Of a DNA stretch of 64,000 nucleotides, positions 34,197 to 43,776 are shown in pieces. Numbering within the stretch: the first letter of the stretch is position 1; each line of letters opens with the position of its first letter. This DNA is from Candidatus Defluviilinea proxima (GTDB lineage: Bacteria; Chloroflexota; Anaerolineae; Anaerolineales; Villigracilaceae), in assembly GCA_016721115.1 (NCBI GenBank), contig JADKIW010000001.1, forward strand, positions 4,169,501 to 4,233,500. The letters run 5' to 3'. The notes beneath the pieces were generated by a model. The model made no database searches, was not told where the DNA came from, and saw only the letters and a program-made list of their open reading frames with translations. The translations under genes and the position numbers were made by a program.

Positions 34197-34293
34197 CATC
34201 TAGATCAACCTAATGATTTTGATTCGCAAAGCCACAAGCTATTCAGACATTTGACGCTTACGATCATTACACAGCCAAAGAAGGAATTCTTGA

Positions 34294-34440
34294 AATGGAA
34301 TTAAACACACTGAATGCCACTGGCTACAAGAATCGCCAAGTCCCCAACACCTTCCTTTTTTGAATGACAATCGTTTCCAAAATACAACATGCGCAGGGTC
34401 AACACCTTTGTTGATCCTGCGCATGTATGATTTCGGGTTT
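34294..34440 (+). pseudogene. Internally deleted copy of the alpha/beta hydrolase gene at 37155
   Basis: An ATG with AAGGA upstream begins MELNTLNATGYKNRQVPNTF, close to the first residues of the intact hydrolase at 37155 (MNTNTIDAFGFKNQKVPNTF). After a stop it continues in another frame with NDNRFQNTTCAGSTPLL, which matches TDSRFQNATCVWSTPLL about 100 residues further into the intact protein. The middle is deleted and the end is lost. It sits directly before the DppB-like gene, while the intact copy lies just after the DppC-like gene. Confidence 0.65.
34387..34426 (+). terminator. Long hairpin, possible terminator
   Basis: ACATGCGCAGGGTCAAC (34387-34403) pairs with GTTGATCCTGCGCATGT (34410-34426) over 17 positions, with one G-T pair and a six-base loop. 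No T run follows directly. It lies in the hydrolase remnant between the cassette array and the DppB-like gene, so it may stop read-through or be a by-product of the decayed gene. Confidence 0.35.
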
Positions 34441-34481
34441 ATACTGCACTTAGGTATCGGCATCTTTCCACGGAGTATAAA

Positions 34482-35555
34482 ATGCTGCCGTTCTTTCAAT
34501 TTGTACTGCGTCGTTTTCTGGTTATCCCAATTTCGCTCTTTGTAATTACCTTGGTGATCTACGGAGGCGTGACGCTCACACCTCCGGAAGCAAGGGCGGA
34601 CTTGTACATGCCTAAAAACTTTAGTCCCTACGCTACACCTGAAAGAATTGCAAAAATAAAAGAACTGATCATCCAACGTCATCATCTTCGTGATCCGTTC
34701 CCTGTGCAATATTTTTATTGGGTACAGTCCCTATTGAATAGCACGTGGGGGTATAGCCCTTCCATGAAGGAAGAAGTGTTGCCTGCTCTTTTACAGCGTA
34801 CACCCGTGACATTGGAATTGACATTGTGGTCAATGCTGGTAATTTTCCCATTAGGAACGATCAGCGGCTTAATGGCAGGCTGGAAACGGCAAAGTAGATT
34901 CGACCAGCTATTTCGCGGATTGGCCTCATTCGCATCATCCATGCCAACGATTATTCTGTCACTGGTCCTGTTATCGGTTTTTTACATCAATCTTGGCTGG
35001 TTCGCCCCCGGCAGAATAAGCACATCTCTCGCGCCGGAGCTGTTAAGAGAGGGTTTTGCCTCGTATACAGGCATGCTAACGATCGACAGTTTATTGAACG
35101 GACGGGTGGACATCTTTATCGATGTATTGAAACATTTGGTCATGCCGGTATTCACATTGAGTCTGTATTACTGGGCCACATTGGGGCGTGTGACACGCGC
35201 CAATGTAATGAGTGAGCGCAATAAAGGATATGTTAATGCAGCATACGCACGAGGGCTATCTGACCAAGGTGTTATATGGAAGCATGTTTACCCAAACATA
35301 CTTCCCCCTTCGCTTGTCACATTAGCGCTTTCAGCCACCTCCATTCTGACGGGGGCTTTTGTTGTCGAGATCATCTTCAACTTTAATGGGGTCTCTCACA
35401 TCATAGTTTCGGCCATGAACAACATCCCTGATGCACCTGCCGCACTCGGGTTTACGGTTTATAGCGTTATTATGGTGTTGCTATTAACATTTCTTTTGGA
35501 TGTTCTCCAGGCACTTTTTGACCCTCGTGTGCGGGAAGGTGTAATACATTCATGA
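34482..35555 (+). CDS. Peptide-type ABC transporter permease, DppB-like
   Basis: 357 residues, six membrane helices. The N terminus FVLRRFLVIPISLFVITLVI and the EAA-like loop YVNAAYARGLSDQGVIWKHVYPNILPP identify the DppB/OppB family. The loop after the first helix is long and contains the usual LRDPFPVQYFYW-type segment. Its stop overlaps the start of the DppC-like gene (ATGA). No binding protein or ATPase is nearby, so the transporter is incomplete in the window. The substrate is unknown. Confidence 0.88.
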   Translation: MLPFFQFVLRRFLVIPISLFVITLVIYGGVTLTPPEARADLYMPKNFSPYATPERIAKIKELIIQRHHLRDPFPVQYFYWVQSLLNSTWGYSPSMKEEVLPALLQRTPVTLELTLWSMLVIFPLGTISGLMAGWKRQSRFDQLFRGLASFASSMPTIILSLVLLSVFYINLGWFAPGRISTSLAPELLREGFASYTGMLTIDSLLNGRVDIFIDVLKHLVMPVFTLSLYYWATLGRVTRANVMSERNKGYVNAAYARGLSDQGVIWKHVYPNILPPSLVTLALSATSILTGAFVVEIIFNFNGVSHIIVSAMNNIPDAPAALGFTVYSVIMVLLLTFLLDVLQALFDPRVREGVIHS

Positions 35556-37158
35556 GATACCTGCACCGTTTTTTTTCACATTGGCAAAACTGGCTGGCTG
35601 TTATATTGTTGCTCGGCTATTTCATAACAGCCATTGCTGCGCCAATCATCTCACCGGAAAATCCAAAGGACCCAGGAGCATTTCCGCATATCACCGAGGG
35701 GCTTGTCAAAATCGGCCGCCCATGCCGCCAAATGAAAAAGCTCCATTGGGCACTTTGCCGAAAGATGTCGATGTGCTTCATCCGCTTGTATGGGGCGCTC
35801 GTGACGCTTTGAAATTTGGCTTGATCATCGCGATCAGTGCATCTATTCTGGGCACCTTATATGGAGCAGTAGCAGCTTTCATAGGCGGGCGATGGGGCAG
35901 TCTGATGATGAACATCGCAGACACGTTTCTTGCTGTCCCTGCCATAGCATTTCTGGTTCTTCTACAACAGTTACTAGCTACAACAATTACCTCCTTGGGG
36001 GGAATGTATTTAAATTCAGCAACCACAGGCTGGCAGATATATATTGTCGGTCCAATGACACCCATCCGTTGGCTATTGGAACATATCAATCCTTTGATGT
36101 TCACGTTGATCATCCTTTCGTGGATGCCTTTTGCACGCCTTGTGTATTCAAATGTAATGCTACTCATGCAGACTCAATTTATTATGGCAGCCCGTATGAT
36201 CGGCGGTAGTTCATTTTGGATAATCCGTAAACACCTTATCCCTAATTCTTTTACTCCTGTGTTGGTTTTGGCTGCGCGGGATGTAGGCGGTATCGTGCTT
36301 TTACAAGCTACTTTTACATTCATAAATATGGGCGGCGAGTCGATTTGGGGAGAAATGCTTGCCCAAGGAAGGAACTGGGTTATAGGCCCGGGCGGTAATA
36401 TGCTTACCTACTGGTGGGTATATTTACCTCCAACACTTGCCATCATGATTTTTGGCATTGCCTGGAACATGCTTGGGGATGGTCTCATCGACGCTCTTGA
36501 CCCGGAAGCATCTGTGTCAGACAACAAGTTATTCAACGTGTTTAAACTGAAAAAGACTATCAAAGAGCCTATTCCCCCATTTACTTCGAAACAACCTCTC
36601 CAAAATAAGTTAAACTCTCCATCGACCGATGTAGGCTCTCGTAAACCACTAGTATCCACAAAGGTCGCCTTAAATAGACCACCCGAATCGGACCCAGTAC
36701 TTCAAGTAGCACATGATGCCCTTGTAAAGGGCGATCTTGAAAAGGCTTTAAATGCCTATTCTTATTTAACCGCACATGAAAGACAATTAGATATGGTTAT
36801 CCTTGACCTGGTTCAAGTTGTGCGCCTTTTTGCAAGTGATGCTAACACATGGAAGATATTGAGCGATGCGTTGACAAAGTCAGGTAATCATGAACATACA
36901 GCCAATTCATATGAGCGTTTGCTTCGAGTAGCGCACGATGCTTTGACAGAACGCGACCTTGAAAAGGCTTTGGATGTATACTCTTTCTTGATTGCGCATG
37001 ACAGACAAGCGAACGAAGTTGTTCGAGACATGATTGAAATTGCACGTCATTTTTCAGAACACAAACGTGTATGGAAGATACTGGGAGATGCACTAACTCA
37101 GACAGGTAACCATGAGCTTGCAGCCAAATCTTATGAACATTTTAAGGAAATGAAATGA
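35552..37158 (+). pseudogene. DppC-like permease with C-terminal TPR-like repeats, frameshifted
   Basis: The frame from 35552 gives the first helix (WLAVILLLGYFITAIAAPII) up to VKIGR. From about 35722 the protein continues in another frame with PMPPNEKAPLGTLPKDVDV and the five remaining helices. The EAA region is FIMAARMIGGSSFWIIRKHL. One base is missing at about 35715-35725. After about residue 390 there are two tandem repeats of about 75 residues (AHDALVKGDLEKALNAYSYL and AHDALTERDLEKALDVYSFL) that look like TPR helices. A cytoplasmic TPR tail is unusual for DppC. The stop overlaps the next start. Confidence 0.75.
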
Positions 37159-37820
37159 TGAACACTAATACCATAGACGCCTTTGGTTTCAAAAACCAAA
37201 AGGTCCCCAACACCTTCATTACACAACCAACTCCAGCACAGCATTTGGGTATTATCCTGCCCGGCTATCGTCACTCTGTAGATATGGCGGATATGCATTA
37301 CGCGGGCCGAATTTTGCTTGAACAAGGAGCCGATCTGCTACGGGTGGAATACGTCTACTATCAAACAGATTTCATGGAACAACCCGCCAGCGAACAGAAC
37401 AAGTGGATCGCTGGCGATGTTTTTGCAGTTTGCAACGCCGCGCTTTCACAGCGGTCCTATGATCGCATCACTCTGGTTGGCAAATCTATTGGCACAATAG
37501 CATTGGCGAATCTTTTGACCGACAGTCGTTTTCAAAACGCGACTTGCGTATGGTCAACGCCATTACTGACCCTTGAATGGTTGCGGGAACGCATAGAGCA
37601 AGTCCATCCACGCTCCCTGTTCATTACTGGGACGGCCGATAAATTCTATAAGCCTGAAATCCTTAAACATCTTGAAACCGTGACGAACGGACGCACCGTT
37701 GTCATTGAAGGCGCAAATCATGGTTTGGAAATCCCTGAAAGTATTTCAGCATCACTAGCGGCATTGGGTCAAATCGTGCAGGCGCTTCAAGAATTTCTAG
37801 GCGAAGACACAAACCATTAG
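37155..37820 (+). CDS. Alpha/beta hydrolase family protein
   Basis: 221 residues. The fold is seen from LGIILPGYRHSVDMADMHYA and the nucleophile elbow VGKSIGTIAL (Ser near 114). The acid is in TGTADKFY and the His in EGANHGLEI. It resembles the small KANL3/Tex30-like or dienelactone-hydrolase-like group. The ATG overlaps the stop of the DppC-like gene (ATGATG), so it belongs to that operon. A decayed second copy lies at 34294-34440. Confidence 0.8.
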   Translation: MMNTNTIDAFGFKNQKVPNTFITQPTPAQHLGIILPGYRHSVDMADMHYAGRILLEQGADLLRVEYVYYQTDFMEQPASEQNKWIAGDVFAVCNAALSQRSYDRITLVGKSIGTIALANLLTDSRFQNATCVWSTPLLTLEWLRERIEQVHPRSLFITGTADKFYKPEILKHLETVTNGRTVVIEGANHGLEIPESISASLAALGQIVQALQEFLGEDTNH

Positions 37821-37828
37821 GTGGCTTA

Positions 37829-39371
37829 ATGCCAAACTCCCCTTCTCTCGTTATAGGCGTGGATTCTAGTACGACGGCATGCAAAGCGGTTGTGTGGGAT
37901 ACCCACGGAAACGCCATTGCCAGAGGATATAGTTCGCTTTCTCTCATCACACCTCAAGCTGGCTGGCATGAACAGTCGGCCGAATCATGGTGGGCGTCAA
38001 CGCTTCAAGCAATCCGTCAGGCAGTGGGCCAGGTAGACAGGGATCAAATAAAGGCTTTGTGCATCGCACACCAACGCGAGACGTTTGTCCCTGTGGATGA
38101 GCAAGGCCAGCCATTGACCAACGGCATTCTCTGGATGGATGAACGGGCTCGTGAACTTTTGCCGAGTCTGGAACAAGCCTTCGGTCAGGAGAGTTTCCAT
38201 CGCATCACCTGGCAAGCGGCTCTCGGTCAATTTGACCATTGCCAAAATCGCATGGATCAAAGAACACTGGCCCGATATCTTCGCTCAAGCTTACAAGTAT
38301 CTGGATGTGCATAGCTTTTTAGTTCACAGACTAACAGGGCTGTATCGCACCGGCTGGGGATGCGCTGACCCAACCGGCATGTTCGATATGCAAAACAACT
38401 GCTGGGCTGAGGCTTTGTTGAGTCAGATCGGTGTCAGTGTAGACCAGCTTCCTGATTTGCACCCAACTGGATCGGTTGTGGGAACCGTCTCTTCATCCGC
38501 CGCTGAAGATTGTGGTTTGCCAGCAGGCTTGCCTGTCGTAGCGGGCATCGGTGATGGTCAAGCGAGCGGATTGGGCGTCAACATCACATCGCCGGGCGAT
38601 GCGTATTTGTCATTGGGCACTTCGGTCATCTCAGGAACATATAGCGGTCAATATGTATTCGACCCCGCCTTTCGCACAATGACCAGTGGAGTACCCGGAT
38701 CATACCTGCTCGAAACCGTGTTACTGGGAGGCGGGTACACCCTTTCATGGTTCATGGAAAAGATGGCGAACCAGCCAGGGCAAGACCTTGCACAACTTCA
38801 GAATTTTTACGATCAGGCCGCAAGTGTGGTGCCGCCCGGTAGCGACGGATTGGTGTTGGTCCCGTATTGGAACAGCGTTCTTGGTCCGTATTGGGACCCG
38901 GCGGCCAGCGGCATTATTGTGGGCTGGCGCGGTGTTCATCAATTGCCGCATCTCTATCGAGCAATTCTGGAGGGGATAGCTTTCGAACAGCATTTGGAAA
39001 CGCTCGGCGTTGAAAAAGCTTTGGGACAATCTGTGCAGAGATATATTGCCATGGGAGGCGGAGCGCAAAGCGATCTGTGGTGTCAGATCATCGCAGACAT
39101 CACCAACAAACCTGTTCTTCGCTCTGTGACTCAGGATGCCACTGCGCTAGGCGCTGGGATTCTTGCGGCGACTGCTGTGGGGTGTTTTGCGGATGCCCGT
39201 CAAGCGGCTCAAGAAATGACCCGCATCCTGCCTCAGCCAATTGAGCCTGATGCCTCCCGACATGTTTTTTACAATCGTCTATTCGAAGAAGTCTATCGCC
39301 CTCTATTTCCTTCTCTGCAACTGTATCTGGATCGTCTGGCTTCCATTTCAAATTTCAATCCATCGGCTTGA
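37829..39371 (+). pseudogene. FGGY carbohydrate kinase (xylulokinase-like), frameshifted
   Basis: The first frame gives VIGVDSSTTACKAVVWDTHG, the FGGY phosphate-1 motif, through LCIAHQRETFVPVDE and ILWMDERA to FHRIT. The second continues GKRLSVNLTIAKIAWIKEHW to the end, with the adenosine motif IAMGGGAQSDLWCQIIAD. Removing one base near 38208-38212 (in ACCTGGC) joins them into a kinase of about 513 residues. It would phosphorylate a ketopentose or related sugar. A real single-base insertion or an assembly error are both possible, since no other damage is seen. AGGTGG lies before the ATG. Confidence 0.78.
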
Positions 39372-39439
39372 AATTCTGCTTTCAAAACAGCGGGCTTTGT
39401 ACAACAAACGCTCGCTAATACATACTTTAAGGACTCGTC

Positions 39440-40270
39440 ATGAAAAAGATTGGTTTTATAGGCTATGGTCACATGGGCAGTGTGTTGCTCAATAGCCTTT
39501 TAGCTACGCGGACAGTGGAACCTTCACAGCTGATCGTCTCAACCCGAACCCGAAGCAAACTCGATGCTTTGCAAACGCAGTATCCAGCAATTGAGATTGT
39601 GGATGACAACCAAACAGTAGCAAAACATAGTGACCTTGTCTTTCTCTGCGTGGGAACGTATCAAGTTAAATCTGTTTTGATGGAAATCCAGACTAGTTCA
39701 AACGCAGATATGCACTTGGTCATCATCTCTGGCGGGTTGGAGATAGGGAGTGTTGAAGAACTTATTCGTGGGCCGGTCACCAAGATCATGCCCACGCTTC
39801 TGGCAGAGGTACAAGAAGGAGTGACCTTGGTTTGCCATAACCATCTAGTAGATGCCAACGCCAAGGATCGTTTACATCGATTATTAAGCAGTTTTGGCGT
39901 TGTAAAAGTGATAGAGGAAAACCAATTTGAAATAGGCGCAGACTTTACGAGTTGTGCGCCCGGTCTATTGGCGGCCCTATGTGATCAATATATTCGCGCT
40001 GGAATAAAGCACGGAGATTTCACCTACGAGGAAGCTCAAGCAATGCTATTGGAAAGTCTATACGGGACAGCAAAACTCTTACGAGAAACAGGCGAAGGGT
40101 TTCAAGCCCTGATCGGTCGAGTAGCAACACATGGAGGAGCCACAGAAGGCGGAGTGGATGTTTTGAAAGAAAGTATGCCTGATGTTTTTGAGCAGGTATT
40201 TCACGCAACGATGCAAAGGCATGAAAACCGAAAACAAGTAACTCGAAAACAATTTCAGGGAGAGGCTTAA
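39440..40270 (+). CDS. Pyrroline-5-carboxylate reductase family protein (ProC-like)
   Basis: 276 residues. The NAD(P) motif IGFIGYGHMGSVLL opens the protein and VFLCVGTYQVKSVL marks the end of the Rossmann fold. The C-terminal dimer domain holds RVATHGGATEGGVDVL, close to the ProC signature RVxSPGGxTxxGL. Because the signature is altered and it follows sugar-kinase and transporter genes, it may be a ProC paralogue acting on another imine or keto substrate. AAGGA lies eight bases before the ATG. Confidence 0.78.
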   Translation: MKKIGFIGYGHMGSVLLNSLLATRTVEPSQLIVSTRTRSKLDALQTQYPAIEIVDDNQTVAKHSDLVFLCVGTYQVKSVLMEIQTSSNADMHLVIISGGLEIGSVEELIRGPVTKIMPTLLAEVQEGVTLVCHNHLVDANAKDRLHRLLSSFGVVKVIEENQFEIGADFTSCAPGLLAALCDQYIRAGIKHGDFTYEEAQAMLLESLYGTAKLLRETGEGFQALIGRVATHGGATEGGVDVLKESMPDVFEQVFHATMQRHENRKQVTRKQFQGEA

Positions 40271-40325
40271 TCAACTATTGGCCAGTATACAAAACCAGTT
40301 TCACTCTAACGAAAAGGTTAAAACA

Positions 40326-41102
40326 CTACACTACATCCATCCCTGTGATACGTGTAAGTAATTTGTGAATTAATAACGTGGGCAACACCAGCAAAACATG
40401 AATTACTGAACTCAGGCCCAAGATCACTGCTACAGAGCTGAGAAAGCCGCTAACGATTGGGGCCACGGTATCCAACATCCACGGGCCTGCACCGACCAGC
40501 AGAGCAATGGCAAATAGCACGCCCACCGAGATCACCAACTCCAACCACGCATGGCGGTCTGATTCAGAAGGCATCATCGTGCTACTAACCGCAAAGGTCA
40601 GATAGAACCAAAGGTAAAAATCCTTCACTTGCGGAAGAAAACCAAGCCCCATCCAGAACATATTGAGTTGACCATTACGAAGTGTATCCCACAGCACGCG
40701 CATTTCCAGTTTATAGACCGAGACGAACGCCACGAACAACGTCCCGATGATCAACGGTGCGGCACCAATCAACGAATCGCGCACAATATCGGATTTGGCA
40801 GTTTCCACATAGCCAAGTTGTAATCGTCCGTTCGGCAGAGCGCGTGGAATCACGGAAAAGCCCCCCGTTGGCACGCGCAAGATCTTCGCCATCAAAAAAT
40901 GGCTAGCCTCATGCAGAAACACCCCCGGTAAAAAGATGACTTGAAAGATGCCAATAGTCAAGCGCTCATCACGTGTGAGGATCAGGAACACTGACTGTAT
41001 CTCACGATGCAAAAACCGCTGAAGATAGATCAGCGGCACTAACATCAACACAAACCAGATAAAACCTGTGAGTTGGGAGAGCATGTTCCCCAATTGTAAC
41101 AA
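40326..41102 (-). CDS. M50-like membrane metalloprotease family protein
   Basis: 258 residues, about six hydrophobic segments. The zinc motif HEASH appears in GVFLHEASHFLMAKIL inside a hydrophobic region, as in site-2-protease relatives. A second Asp-containing motif (xxDP/NxxPG) is not clear, so activity is uncertain. It follows tpiA on the same strand but is separated by a strong hairpin. The substrate is unknown. Confidence 0.65.
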   Translation of the reverse strand: MLQLGNMLSQLTGFIWFVLMLVPLIYLQRFLHREIQSVFLILTRDERLTIGIFQVIFLPGVFLHEASHFLMAKILRVPTGGFSVIPRALPNGRLQLGYVETAKSDIVRDSLIGAAPLIIGTLFVAFVSVYKLEMRVLWDTLRNGQLNMFWMGLGFLPQVKDFYLWFYLTFAVSSTMMPSESDRHAWLELVISVGVLFAIALLVGAGPWMLDTVAPIVSGFLSSVAVILGLSSVIHVLLVLPTLLIHKLLTRITGMDVV

Positions 41103-41143
41103 GAGACCGCAGACCAGTGAAAATCTACGGTCTGCGGTCTCTT
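41101..41143 (-). terminator. Perfect 15-bp inverted repeat after tpiA
   Basis: AAGAGACCGCAGACC (41101-41115) and GGTCTGCGGTCTCTT (41129-41143) are perfect complements with a 13-base loop. The element lies 12 bases past the tpiA stop on the minus strand and reaches the start codon of the M50-like gene. It may be a terminator or attenuator between the two genes, or a dispersed palindrome. Confidence 0.6.
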
Positions 41144-41155
41144 GTCAACGGTCTA

Positions 41156-41914
41156 TTACTTCACCGCCGCTTTCGTGATCGCGACAAAATCATCAACCTT
41201 CAGGCTTGCGCCGCCCACCAATGCCCCATCAATATCGGGCTGTTGGAAATATTCAGGCGCGTTGGCCGCGGTCACCGAGCCACCATATTGGATTCGGATC
41301 GCCTGCGCCACATCTGCACCGAACAACTCGGTCAATGCTGGACGAATGACCTGGGCATGAACACTATTGGCATTCTCCGCGCTGGATGCTTTACCGGTTC
41401 CAATCGCCCAAACGGGTTCATACGCAACTACAATGCGCGAAGCGATGGCAGGGTCAACATCAGCGAAGCCCAAAGCAATTTGGCGGCGGACCACTTCTGA
41501 GGTCCGATTTGACTCGTATTCGTCCAGCGTCTCACCGACGCAGACGATGGGCGTTAAGTCAAATTTGAGCGCGGTACGAAGTTTCTTGTTCACAGTCGCG
41601 TCGGTCTCACCGAAATAGGTGCGGCGCTCCGAGTGACCGATGATGACGTAGTTACAAAACTCCTTCACCATGTTCGGGGCGACCTCGCCGGTGAACGCGC
41701 CCTTCTCCTCCCAGTGCATATCCTGCGCACCGACCCCAATATCGGAGCCCGCAAGCATTTCAGAAAGCGCAGAGAGCGATGTGAACGGCGGACATAACAC
41801 TTTCTCAACGTTCGCGATCGCGCCCAACGGAGCGCTCAAAGCTTTGACAAGTTCGCGTGCCTCAGCAACGGTCTTGTTCATCTTCCAATTTCCAGCAACA
41901 ATGTTTTTTCTCAT
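41156..41914 (-). CDS. tpiA: Triosephosphate isomerase
   Basis: 252 residues. It interconverts dihydroxyacetone phosphate and glyceraldehyde 3-phosphate. Catalytic residues are visible: Lys in GNWKMN (residue 12), His in IIGHSERR, Glu in VVAYEPVWAIGTG, and the phosphate loop IQYGGSV...VGGASL. Length is normal. It belongs to a minus-strand glycolysis cluster (gap, pgk, a small membrane protein, tpiA). Confidence 0.98.
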   Translation of the reverse strand: MRKNIVAGNWKMNKTVAEARELVKALSAPLGAIANVEKVLCPPFTSLSALSEMLAGSDIGVGAQDMHWEEKGAFTGEVAPNMVKEFCNYVIIGHSERRTYFGETDATVNKKLRTALKFDLTPIVCVGETLDEYESNRTSEVVRRQIALGFADVDPAIASRIVVAYEPVWAIGTGKASSAENANSVHAQVIRPALTELFGADVAQAIRIQYGGSVTAANAPEYFQQPDIDGALVGGASLKVDDFVAITKAAVK

Positions 41915-42048
41915 TTGAGTAACCTCTTCAAAATTTCTTCTACACAGTTTCGCATTCAGACTTACATCACACGGTCTGAACTTAATGTCTTTTATATTTT
42001 ACATGACAACACGGCACAAAAATCACAACAAAGCAAAATTGGTATCAT

Positions 42049-42504
42049 TTATTGCAATGGCTTAATATTGTACGAGGCGCCTGTGGCATCAAGCGTGTAT
42101 TGCACTTCGAAAGGATATTCGTCACCCGAAGCGCAAACTACGGTCCATTTTTCGAACCAAACGCCATTGGCATCTGGTTGTTGAAGTACTTCAATCGTCG
42201 AGCTTGAGCTCAAGGGCTGATCACAACCTAAACCGATCGAGGCAGGTACGATCACATTCCAAGTGTCATTCTTGAGAATGTCGTTGCCTAAACCGCCCGC
42301 AGGAGGGCCATCAGAACTAATAACCGAATCTTCTGGCTGTGTCGGGGGGAATACGGTGGTGGAACCATTCGCCCTGAAAAAATAGTACCCCGCACCTGCC
42401 GCCACAATACAGCAACAACAAAGGACAATTATTGCAACAACTACTATGATCAACGTTCGATTCTTATTTGCTGGCTTTTCTTCTACCAAAACCTGGTTTT
42501 CCAT
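42049..42504 (-). CDS. Small membrane-anchored protein of unknown function
   Basis: 151 residues from ATG 42504, which has AGAGG four bases upstream; the open frame reaches back to 42573. A positively charged N terminus leads into one hydrophobic helix (about 20-45) with four consecutive cysteines (IIVLCCCCIVAAGAGYYFF). An exported domain of about 100 residues with two cysteines follows. No family is recognised. It lies between pgk and tpiA on the same strand. Confidence 0.6.
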   Translation of the reverse strand: MENQVLVEEKPANKNRTLIIVVVAIIVLCCCCIVAAGAGYYFFRANGSTTVFPPTQPEDSVISSDGPPAGGLGNDILKNDTWNVIVPASIGLGCDQPLSSSSTIEVLQQPDANGVWFEKWTVVCASGDEYPFEVQYTLDATGASYNIKPLQ

Positions 42505-42591
42505 TTTTCCTCTAATTTCAAAACCCATACATATAAAAAGTGGAGCAGAAAGATATTGCTCCTTCTGCTCCATTCACAATCAAATCGTATT

Positions 42592-43764
42592 TTATTTATC
42601 TTGCAATGCCGCAACGCCGGGCAATTCTTTTCCTTCGAGGAATTCAAGTGAAGCGCCACCGCCAGTAGAGACGTGAGTCATCTGCTTGGCAACGCCGGCT
42701 TTCTTGACCGCACTGGCGCTATCGCCGCCACCGATGACGGTGATGGCCTTGGATTCAGCCAGCATTTTCGCAAGGGCAAATGTCCCTTCGGCGAACTTGG
42801 GCATTTCGAAAACGCCCACTGGCCCATTCCACACTACGAGCTTGGCATCGCTCAATGCGGCCTTGTACAACTCGATGGTCTTGGGGCCCACATCCAACAT
42901 GCGCCAACCGGCAGGAATGGCTTTCACATCCACAACCTGTGTGTTCGCTTCCGCATCGAATTTGTCAGCAATGACTGCATCCACAGGCAGGATCAACTTG
43001 CTGCCAGATTTTGCCAAAATACCTTTGGCAATTTCGATGGAGGCTTCTTCCACAAGACTGTCTTGCATGTTCAGTCCCTGTGCGGTGAGGAAGGTGTTCG
43101 CCATACCACCACCGATAATCAACTTATCGCATTTGGAGAGCAGGGTTTCAACAACAAGGATCTTGTCACTGATCTTCGCGCCGCCCAAAATAGCTACATA
43201 CGGATGTTCAGGATTCGCAACTGCGCGCCCGAGATATTCCAATTCTTGTTCCATCAGGAAGCCAGAGACAGCAGGCAGGAAGCGCGCAATGCCTTCCGTG
43301 GAGGAATGAGCACGATGCGCGGAACCGAACGCGTCATTCACATAGACGTCTGCCAACGCCGCCATTTTCTTTGCCAACTCGAGATCATTTTTCTCTTCGC
43401 CAGCATGGAAGCGGGTATTCTCCAGCATGATGACTTCGCCGGGTTTCAAGGCTTTCGCCATCGCTTCTACTTCGGGGCCAACGCAATCTGGCGCCATCTT
43501 CACAGGACGATTCAACAGCGCAGATAAGGCTTCCGAAGCGGCGCCCAGGCTGAACTCCGCGGATGGACCGCCCTTGGGGCGTCCCAAATGACTCGCAAGC
43601 AGGAGTGAGGCTCCCTGATCGAGAACGTATTGAATGGTCGGCAATGCGGCCTTGATACGTTTATCATCGGTGACTTTTCCGTCAGCCATCGGCACGTTGA
43701 AATCCACGCGCATAAAGACGCGTTTACCCTTGAGGTCAATATCTTTTACAGTTTTCTTGTTCAT
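42592..43764 (-). CDS. pgk: Phosphoglycerate kinase
   Basis: 390 residues. It transfers phosphate between 1,3-bisphosphoglycerate and ADP. Signature parts are RVFMRVDFNVPM at the N terminus, LLASHLGRPKGG, the hinge region LGGAKISDKI, GPVGVFEMPKFAEGT and the C-terminal nucleotide loop IGGGDSASAVKKAG. Length is normal. It follows gap on the same strand after a nested inverted repeat. Confidence 0.98.
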   Translation of the reverse strand: MNKKTVKDIDLKGKRVFMRVDFNVPMADGKVTDDKRIKAALPTIQYVLDQGASLLLASHLGRPKGGPSAEFSLGAASEALSALLNRPVKMAPDCVGPEVEAMAKALKPGEVIMLENTRFHAGEEKNDLELAKKMAALADVYVNDAFGSAHRAHSSTEGIARFLPAVSGFLMEQELEYLGRAVANPEHPYVAILGGAKISDKILVVETLLSKCDKLIIGGGMANTFLTAQGLNMQDSLVEEASIEIAKGILAKSGSKLILPVDAVIADKFDAEANTQVVDVKAIPAGWRMLDVGPKTIELYKAALSDAKLVVWNGPVGVFEMPKFAEGTFALAKMLAESKAITVIGGGDSASAVKKAGVAKQMTHVSTGGGASLEFLEGKELPGVAALQDK

Positions 43765-43776
43765 GTTTCCTCTACA

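Larger units (their letters stand above)
30067..34197 (+). mobile_element. Integron-like gene cassette array (three units, no integrase seen)
   Basis: Three + strand genes each lie alone between attC-like boundaries: unit 1 at 30067-31807, unit 2 at 31808-32992 and unit 3 from 32993. Start codons lie 10, 13 and 64 bases after the preceding GTTRRRY box. Stop codons lie 16 and 25 bases before the next RYYYAAC box, and the third overlaps it. The terminal box of each unit is complementary to the box at its own other end, as expected if each unit was inserted as a circle. Unit 3 has only ATCTAAC (34191-34197) on its right and no full site. No tyrosine recombinase gene is in the window. Confidence 0.6.

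Noticed and set aside
37800..37833. CAAACCATTAGGTGGC resembling an attC-like end
   Set aside because: It has ATTAGGT instead of GTTRRRY and lacks the hairpin and GGTAACGCAA. The resemblance is explained by a stop codon next to a ribosome site.
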